This document shows, piece after piece, positions 21,901 through 30,900 of a stretch of DNA of 64,000 nt. The notes beneath the pieces were generated by a model. It did not search any database. It saw only the letters and a list, made by a program, of their open reading frames with translations, and was not told the DNA's origin. Origin of the DNA: Carnegiea gigantea (lineage: Eukaryota; Streptophyta; Magnoliopsida; Caryophyllales; Cactaceae); NCBI GenBank assembly GCA_029747015.1, contig JAKOGI010000424.1, positions 440,501-504,500 of the forward strand. The letters are read 5' to 3'. The stretch's first letter is position 1, and every line of letters starts with the position of its first letter. The position numbers and the translations under genes are program-made.

Positions 21901-24900
21901 ACCTGAACAGGACGTAGTGTCTTTGTCCAGTGATAAAGATCTGTATCAAGATCAAACCGGTCATTCTCTCTCTTCGTGCCATCGAGTATGCCATAGAATT
22001 TATCAATACCATTTCTGTGGTTCCCACCAACAATCTGAACATCTTTATAAGGTTTAGAAGTAGACATATTTCATCTAGGAAGTACGAACTTCACTATAAT
22101 ATTCAACAATCATAGCTTTTTAGAAAGGTGAAGATATGTCTATACAGTTGATCAAATAATATAGTGATATGTGAACAACAGAAAAGAAATAACTTGTTTG
22201 TCAGCAATATATGAAGGAATCAATCATTTTCAGACAAAAAACTATTACTAACTGATGGACATAAGCCTGTATAAACGTGAGATTGATATAGCCTGTGTTC
22301 AAGAAAATAAGTGGGTGGGGGCTAAATGCTAGAGAAATAGAGGGATATAAGCTTTCGTATTCAGGGCTTAGTAGAGGTAGGAATGGAGTTGGCATTTTGG
22401 TCGAAAAGGAAAAGGAGCTGGCTGATCAAGTTGTTGAGGTGAGTCGTAAGAGCGACCGCATTATGACTATTAAGTTAATGGTCGGGGTAGAAATCCTCAA
22501 TGTGATTAGTGTTTATGCTCATCAAGAAGGGTTTGATGGATGATATTAAGAGGCAATTTTGGGAGGAGCTGGACATGGTTATTCAGGGTGTACCTCAGAG
22601 AGCAAGAAACTTTTCTTAGGAGGCGATTTTAATGGGCATGTAGGCAAGAGAGCAGATGGGTTTAACTCGGCCCATGGAGGTTACGGTTATGGGGAAAGAA
22701 ACATTGGAGGAGTCTCAATCTTAGACTTTGCGGTGGCATTTGAATCGGTGATTGCGAACTCTTTTTTTCGGGAGGAGGACCACTTAGTGACCTTTAAGAG
22801 TGGCACAACAAAGACTCAAATTGATTACTTTCTAATTAGAACACATAATAGAAGGGTGTGTAAGGATTGTAAAGTGATACCAAGTGAATATTTGGGGACG
22901 CAACATATGTTGTTGGTGATGGATGTGGTGATCAAGAGTTTAAAGGGGACAATGAGGAGTATTGGGGATCCTAGAGTTAGATGGTGGAATCTAACTAAGG
23001 AGAACGCAACAAATTTATCGGACAAGGTTAATGCAGAATTGAGTTGGAGACAAGTAGAGGATGTTCACATAATGTGGTAAGCAATGTAGAATGCATTAGG
23101 ACGTCAGCTAAGGAAACCTTAAGTACATCTAGAGGAGGTAGAGGCAGAATGATAGAGAAAATCACAGAATGTGTTGGTTGCATACTTGCATATAGCCAAG
23201 TTATTAAGGATATGCACAAGGGAGTTGTGACGAGTGTTAGGACCTTTGGAGGAGACACAAATGATTTCCCAATCGATATTAGACCACATCAGGGATCAAC
23301 CCGAAGTCCTTTTCTTTTCGCTTGTGTAATGGATAAACTTACTAAGGAATCCAAGATGAGATACCACAATGTATGTTATTTGTGGATAATATCGTTCTTA
23401 TCGATGAGACTAGTAACAGAGTAAGATTAGGTTGGAGCGATAGAGACATGCCCTAGGGTCTAGAGGGTCTAAAATAAGTAGATCGAAAACTGAATATTTA
23501 CGGTGTAGTTTCAATGGAATAGTGCAGGACAGCGGAGAAGTCACTACTAATGGGGTAGCAATACCAAGGGTTGAGAAGTTTAGATATTTGGGCTCCATCA
23601 TTGAAGAAAAAGGAGATATTGATGAGAACATTAACCTCCATATAAAAATGGGATGGCAAAAATAGAGGAACGCTTCAGAAGTGTTGTGCGACAGGAGGAT
23701 ACCCGTAAGATTAAAAGGCAAAATTTATCGTATGGTAATTAGACCAGCATTGCTGTATGGCTCTCAGTCTAATAAAAAGGACCCAAATCCAGAGTTTATT
23801 GGTAGTAGAGATGAGAATGATTCTATGGATGTGCGCCCACACGCAATTGTATAGGATCAGGAAGGAGGAGATTAGAAACAAAGTTAAAGTGGCACCCATA
23901 AAAGATAAGATAAAGGAGACTAAACTTAAATAATTTGGTCATATTAAGAGGAGGAGTGAGGATGCACCTGTGAGATGATGTGAGACGATTAACCTTCAGG
24001 AGCGTAGGAGAGGCATAGGATGGCCTAAAAAAAGTTGGAAGGAGGTGATTAAGCATGATTTGAAATCTTTACAGTTAACGGAGGACATGGCTCGGGATAG
24101 GAGTTTGTGGAGGTTGAGGATTAAGGTCGTGGACTATGGCCCTGCTTGGCAAACAATGTTAGTTGTTTGTATTAATTGATGGCTGTTAGATGTTTGCGTT
24201 AGCTTTTTGTATTAGTTGTTTGAATTAGCTATTTGTTGAAAAATTAATTGAAAATTTCTAATAAAGTTGTGAGACAAAAAGCTAATTCTTCAAAAAGTTC
24301 ATCCAAAAAACTCACGGAATTAGCTTTTTCAAATTAGCTTTTAGGACCCAAAAAGCTCTTCGGAAAAGATTTTTCACCAAACACCCAAATTAGCTTTTTT
24401 ACTTAGTCAAACAGCCAATTTTGGTCAAAAAAACTCTTTTTGGCCAAAAAGCTCTTCAAAAAGCTGTTTGCCAAACACCCCCTAAATGTAGCTAGCTTCT
24501 TAACGTGGCTTAGCTTTGGTCTTTGGATGATAGGAGCTTGTTTTGTGCAGGTACTGGTTAGTCTATTTTTTCTAAATTGCTTTTGTAGTATTTTTGGTAT
24601 TTTTGTGTGCTTGTGTTACCTAGTGCTCAACAGAGTTATTAGCACCCCAACGCTGATTGGCTGAGGCAAGGTCCCTACCAATGTTGTTTTTCTAATGCTT
24701 TTGTGGTGTTTTGAGCATTTCCTTTCATTACCTTATTGTTTATCCAAATTATAGCTTTATTATAATCATAAATTTGTATGTGTCTCTTGGAATCGGCCTC
24801 TCTGAGGATAGAGATGCCTAAAGAAGTAAATGTTGCCTACATCTGGATCTCCCCAGACCCATTGAAAGTGGGATCTACACTGCTAGTTGTTAAACTAATA

Positions 24901-27900
24901 CTACCTGACAATAGCCACAATCTACAAGGCTGGATTACTAATTTTTCTGATGGGCTTTTATGCATACGTGTATGGAAATGTTCTGTGTACGCAGACACGG
25001 TCAAGAACCCCAAAATGTGGCATCAAGCAGCATTTACATAACACATGGGAAACCTAAAGGAGAGAGGAGAAAAGTCGTTAATGCTTGAGGTAGGACAAAA
25101 GGACAATAAGCACTAGAACAGACCAAACAAGTCCAGAGCTCCATAGCAGCTGAAATTATCCTTGATAGCCAATCAATTGTTTTCAGACATCAAACTACTA
25201 CTAACTGATAGTAACCACAATCTGCATCACTGGATTTACCACTTTTTTATGCGTTTTTATGCATCCATGTATGGATTTTTTTTCTGTAAGTGCAGACATG
25301 GTCAAGATCTCCTGAATGCAGCATCCTGTAGCATTTACATAGCACATGGGAAGCCTCAAAGAGATAGGATAAAAGGTCGATAAGCCCTAGAACAGACCAA
25401 AAAAGGTTCCATAGCAGCTGAGCTAATTCTTCAAAGTTAGCCCTGAAATTATTCATGCTATCCATTTTTAAACAAAAGCTTCTACAGCAGGCATTTTATT
25501 CGAATAATATAATTGAATTCATCTTAGAAGTACTTCCACAAGAATATCCTTTCTCAATTGTTATCAATATTTGACGATAAACATCAAGTCGTCAACAATG
25601 TAAGGGTTGCTTTGAGGGAAACAAAAGGTGAAGCAGAAAAATCTTTTCGGATGAAGGTGGTAAGAAGCATTCATATAAAGATGGCACAAGAAAATTTTAA
25701 AATAAGACACACTACTGAATGAAATTAAACATGACATTCTATAGCAATGTCGTATTTTGGGATAGTGAGTGTACGATTCTTCTAGGAATGAATTTGGGAC
25801 AGCTATTCTTCTTTGTTGAACCAGGCAAAGCTAACAGTCAAATTTTTTTTTTTACAAAACACATAAAAAAAGTCAAAATCTCCATTGAAATGAAACCAGT
25901 TTCCAAGAATGCAACAATACAACACAGCTCTAAATCTTATATGCAAAAAACTGACTGCAGGCCTGAAAAACAGATGGTAAAGAAGTAGCAATCTGATAGC
26001 AACTTGATCAATATGTATTGCAATTTGTTATAACTGAAAACAATATTGGCAAAGCAATCATAGAGGATGCCCAAGGAATAGAAGGCACAGTTCCATAAAA
26101 CCACGCCGTCCTTAAGAAACAAACAGATGAGATAAGGTATAGATAAACTGATTAAAAAAAAGGAAAAAATCTATTCCAACCAACAAATCTTTGAACCACC
26201 GCTTTCTAAAGGCATACCAATATATTTTTCATAGTAAGGTCATCATGCAAAGAAGTTCTCCATTAGCAGAAGATACTTAAAGTAAGGATCAAGCTAGGAA
26301 TCCTTACGCTCCAGCCTCCAGCTCTATGCCTGGATTGTGAAAACAAAGTCCAACTTAGGAATATCTATACTCCAAAGTCTAGACAATACAAATGCCTGCT
26401 ACAGCATAGTTTGTAAGATACTAAGATCACAGACCACATTGGTAGTAGAATTCCGTACATAACTGCAATAGATTTATTGTTAGGAATGGAACTCAAATTG
26501 CAAGGACTCTAAGCATCCGTGGTAACAATAAGCCTTTAATTTCCAATGGTAGTTGCGGTGAAACATCAAGGTCAAGCAATGCAGCTTAAGGCAATTAAGA
26601 TTGGCTAGTCAATGCTACATTCACTGCTCCCTGCTGCAGAAAATTGGTTTAATACTTAGGTTCTGTCATGACCACCCCAAACACGAGAGAGAGGGAGGGA
26701 CAGAGAGAGAGAGAAGCCTAGATTTATTTCCATGAACTACTGAGAATGGACTGGAGGTGAGGTTCCGTGGTATGGTTGTATTTTTGATATAGGATAAGGA
26801 TAAAGGAGTATTAAGAAGATACAGATATATCTTAATATTGGCATATATGGAGTATTTTTATAATTTATTATCTTTGTATGTTATCTTTTAGGATAAAATC
26901 TTATCTTTTTTATCTCTTAGATTATTTTTAGTTATCGTAATCTTATCGTAATCTTCGGATATTTTTTCAATTCCTTTTTCAAGTTGTATTGATTCCTATA
27001 TAAACCCCCTCGTGCATTGGGAAAGAACACACTTGAATGAATTGAATTATTGAGTTTTCGAAAGTTCTTGTGTGATTTTCTAGGTGTGGGAATTGCTCTT
27101 AGAGCGCCCTACATCAAATTGATATTAGAGCCTTTGCAATCTCTTTCGCTGTCCTTTGAGTTCCCGTTCTTTTGTCCATTTACGTTCCCAAAGGAAAAAA
27201 AACACAAAACCACCAAAAAAAACAAGAAACCCTAAGCCGTTGCTGCCTGCCGTGACACCACCACCTAGGAGAAGCCACCACATCGACCACCCACCCTTGG
27301 TCGACACCTCCGGTTGACCACCACCGTGCCACCCCACCAGCCAATGCTCGCCGGAAGCCTGATTCCCAGATCCAAAACCCACCCCATCCGCAGCAATCAA
27401 CCATCGATTGCCACCGTTCTTGTCCACCACCAGACCATCACCCCAGGGTCGCCACCTCCGGCCGACCACCACTAACCTTCCACCGTAGCCGGCCGCTCGC
27501 CGGAACCCTAGAAGCCCAATTCGCCAACCCTAATTTTGCGAATTGCTCCAATTTTTCGAACCCCAGTCCTTAATTCACCCTTAATCCATCCAAAATCCGC
27601 AAAATTGACTCGAACCCTTCCATCTACTCTTCAATTCGTCCCAAACCCCTCGAACAATTCGGAGATTCGCATCCGAATTGGTTCACTTGTTCATCCATCG
27701 CGAAACCCTAATCGTGAACGGCTTTTGCTTGCAAATCTAAGGCTGTTGGGCCTTCAGTCACTGACAGAGTGGGTCGAAACCCTCTTGGCCATGCTGAGCT
27801 CCCACCTCCGGCTCCTTCTCTCGCTAGAAAACGCCCTTGCAAGGCCGGTTCCCAGCCGCATGCCCTGAGTGTGGCATTGTTCTACTGTTTGTTCTTGTGT

Positions 27901-30900
27901 TGCTCATGTCCTGATGCTAGCAAGAAGCAACTCGCTGCTGCTAGAATCCCTTCGTCATATCTCGAAGCTTCTGGCCTACCACAGTGTGGCTATCTTCATC
28001 AATTCTCAACTCAGTTTTGCTGCTAGTAAAGTACTGTTGTTGCTATTAGCAGCCCCTTATTGCCATTGTTGCAACCATGACTTGGTGTGAAAAATATCAT
28101 TGGACCTTGTTTGTGATAATTTACGATAAAGCACTTCCGGTTACGACAAATGTTCTGCACCAAGTTTTCTCTCCTTATAGAGATATAGAAAAGATTGTCA
28201 GATTTCAGACAAGGGGTGATTTTCATGCTCGAGTGAATGTCTACTCTTACCGGGATGCTGTCCATGCTTTTTGCAAACTTCAAGGTCGTCAGATCTACGA
28301 CGGTTGTTGTGAGTTAGATCTTTAATTTGCTAGCAAATTCATTTGTGGTTGTAAGCCCCATATTCCTCATTATATGTGAGATTATGAACTTCCTAAAGCT
28401 CCTTTGATTCCTTCGAAAGTTCTCATTGGAGATTGTCAGGTTTCATCTCTAAAATCTTCAAGAAAAGAACCGACTTCTTATTTGCATGAAACAGATCCTG
28501 CCTATTATGATGCATATGATAGGGGATTTATCATTGAGAACAAGAAAGAAGAGACTCTAGAAGAGGCAAATATGGAAACAGATGTCCAAGTCATAGAGTA
28601 TCGTGAACTTCCAGACATCGAGGCAAATGATGTTAACAACAGCATCCTCGATTCTATGAATCAAGAAGTGCATGTTAGGGACTCTGAGTCATATGCAAAT
28701 GAAGTCCACAGTGAAGGAATGCTCATTCTACATAGATATGTGGATGCTTTTACTAGGGCACTTAATGAGGAAAATGTTCAACCACTAATGCCAGTGAATG
28801 AAGAGTCAACGATAATAGCAAATAACTCTTCCATTATCCCCCATGAGTATTCAATGGACATTCAAAAATCTGACCGCATGCAAAGAAAATTCAAGATGGG
28901 CCAAACTGTCAGTATACATGTTGATGTTTCATTTATAATCCCTAATCATGCTTTAATGAACAATACTCTACATTCGATGTCGAGACTTGAAAGTGAGTAT
29001 GTTGATTTGTTTATCCCTAATGAACTTCTAGTTGGCAAGAAGTTACATCCATTGATTGCATTGCTACTTTTCTTGGAGAAGCTGAAAGCCCTACAGTTTT
29101 TCTATTTGCAGAGTGAAGTGAAGTTGTTTCTTTACTCGGATTCCTTCTTTCTACCTCTTTACAAAACTCGAGGACGAGTTTTTTCCAACCAGAGAAGAGT
29201 GACACAGGATAAGGATAAAGGAGTATTAAGAAGATATAGATATATCTTAATATTGGCATATATAGAGTATTTTTATAATTTATTACCTTTGTAGGTTATC
29301 TTTTAGGATAAAATCTTATCTTTTTTATCTCTTAGATTATTTTTAGTTATCGTAATCTTCTCGTAATCTTTGGATATATTTTCTATTTCTTTTTCCAGTT
29401 GTATTGATTCCTATATAAACCCCCTCGTGCATTGGGGAAGAACACACTTGAATGAATTGAATTATTGAGTTTTCGAAAGTTCTTGTGTGATTTTCTAGGT
29501 GTGGCAATTGCTCTTAGAGCGTCCTACATCAGTGAGGTTCCGTGGTATGGTTGTATTTTTAATTTAGTCAAACATCCCAAGAAACTCTTTTGTCCTGTGA
29601 TTGTCTGGCATGGAAGTACTAAGAATGGGCCGGTGGTAAGGTTCCACGGTGTGGTCATATTTTTAATTAAGTTAAACATCCTAAGAGACTCTTTTGTTTC
29701 GTAAATGGGCACATTCATACATGGGCACTAATTCCACATAAGGTTTTCAATATAGATTGTAGAATCCAACATTCATAACTGGGCACCAATTCCGCAAAAG
29801 GTTTTCCAATAGTGCTTCCAAATAGAGTTTGTTGTTTCTTGAGTGCACCTTCTCTTGACAATTTTTGGAGGTGTTACAATCATATCATTGTTCAGAGTTG
29901 TGTTGCCGTATAGAAACAAAAACAACTCCCAGCGTGAGTTCTGCTTTGTTTAGTCGAGGGAGATCCAGACATAACCAGTCTTACCTCTGCAAGCACTCGT
30001 GCAAGCAGAAATATTGATTCTAAGAGATCCACATTCTAAGAGGCCCATAACAAATTTTCGGAAATATTTTCTGGAGTTAAAATCCTTCGTAACAAATGCA
30101 AAAATAGAAGCATTAAATATATAGCAAACATCATTAAATAAATTCACTATCACGTAGTAGACAAGTCAAACAACATCAATGTAGGCCTAGTGACTACAAA
30201 CATGAGTAAAGCTGAGTAACTATTTGAGATTTATCATTCTAATTCTAAACCTCCATAAACTTCTATCATGAGTCACGTCCTCCATACATCTCAAATGTCA
30301 CATATCTTATCTAATCACCTCATTTCAATTCTTTATTGGTCTTTATCTACCCCTCTTACGATCCGGTATGTCAATTCTTCCACATCAGCACATGTACATT
30401 TATATCCCTCCTCTTCATATGACTAAATCTTCTGAATCTTGCTTCCCTCATCTCATCCGCTTATGGGCACCACCCCTACTTTCTCTCTGATAACTTCATT
30501 CTAGATCTTCTCCAGCATTGTTGACCACAAATCCTCCTGGTCATCCTCATCTCTAGAACCAACAATCTTTAAACTTGTGTCTTCTCAATTGGTCAACACT
30601 TCGAGCTGTATAACAGTGCTGGCTAAACCACCATACAGTAAACTTTTCTCCTTAGTTTTACTAGAATCTTTTCATCACACAACACTCCGTACGCATACCT
30701 CCATTTTTGTCATTCTACCCTCATGCGGTGATCAATGTCGTCGTCGATTTCTCTATTGCCTTGCATGATTGAATCCAAATATTTAAGCTTCTCAACTTTT
30801 AATATTTTGTTTGATTTCTACAAGGCATTGTGCAGAATGAGTTCCATTTCCCTCGTAAGAGATCTTCAATGTTTTACAAAAAGTATGCTAGATTTTGCTC

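Larger units (their letters stand above)
26785..29531 (+). mobile_element. Small non-autonomous LTR retrotransposon with captured gene fragment
   Basis: 2747 bp, with two 332-bp LTRs (26785-27116, 29200-29531), each TGA...CTACATCA. After the 5' LTR, TGATATTAGAGC (27120-27131) matches the Met-tRNA PBS TGGTATCAGAGC except for two transition changes. The interior has no gag, protease, integrase or RT. It has a C-rich leader-like stretch (27180-27540), a fragment encoding a PTB-type RRM (28077-28325), and an open frame without a recognised domain (to 29294). It must therefore have moved with proteins supplied by another element. The strand is that of the PBS and of the captured fragment. Confidence 0.82.

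Noticed and set aside
22295..23080. Reading the endonuclease-like frames as a host nuclease gene
   Set aside because: [12 protein letters not shown] and the downstream RT and C-terminal motifs identify a decayed RTE LINE; many frameshifts are present.
27125..27540. Overlapping Gly/Trp- or Pro-rich frames in the small LTR element
   Set aside because: They are composition effects of a CCACC-rich leader; frames on both strands look equally open and none has a motif.
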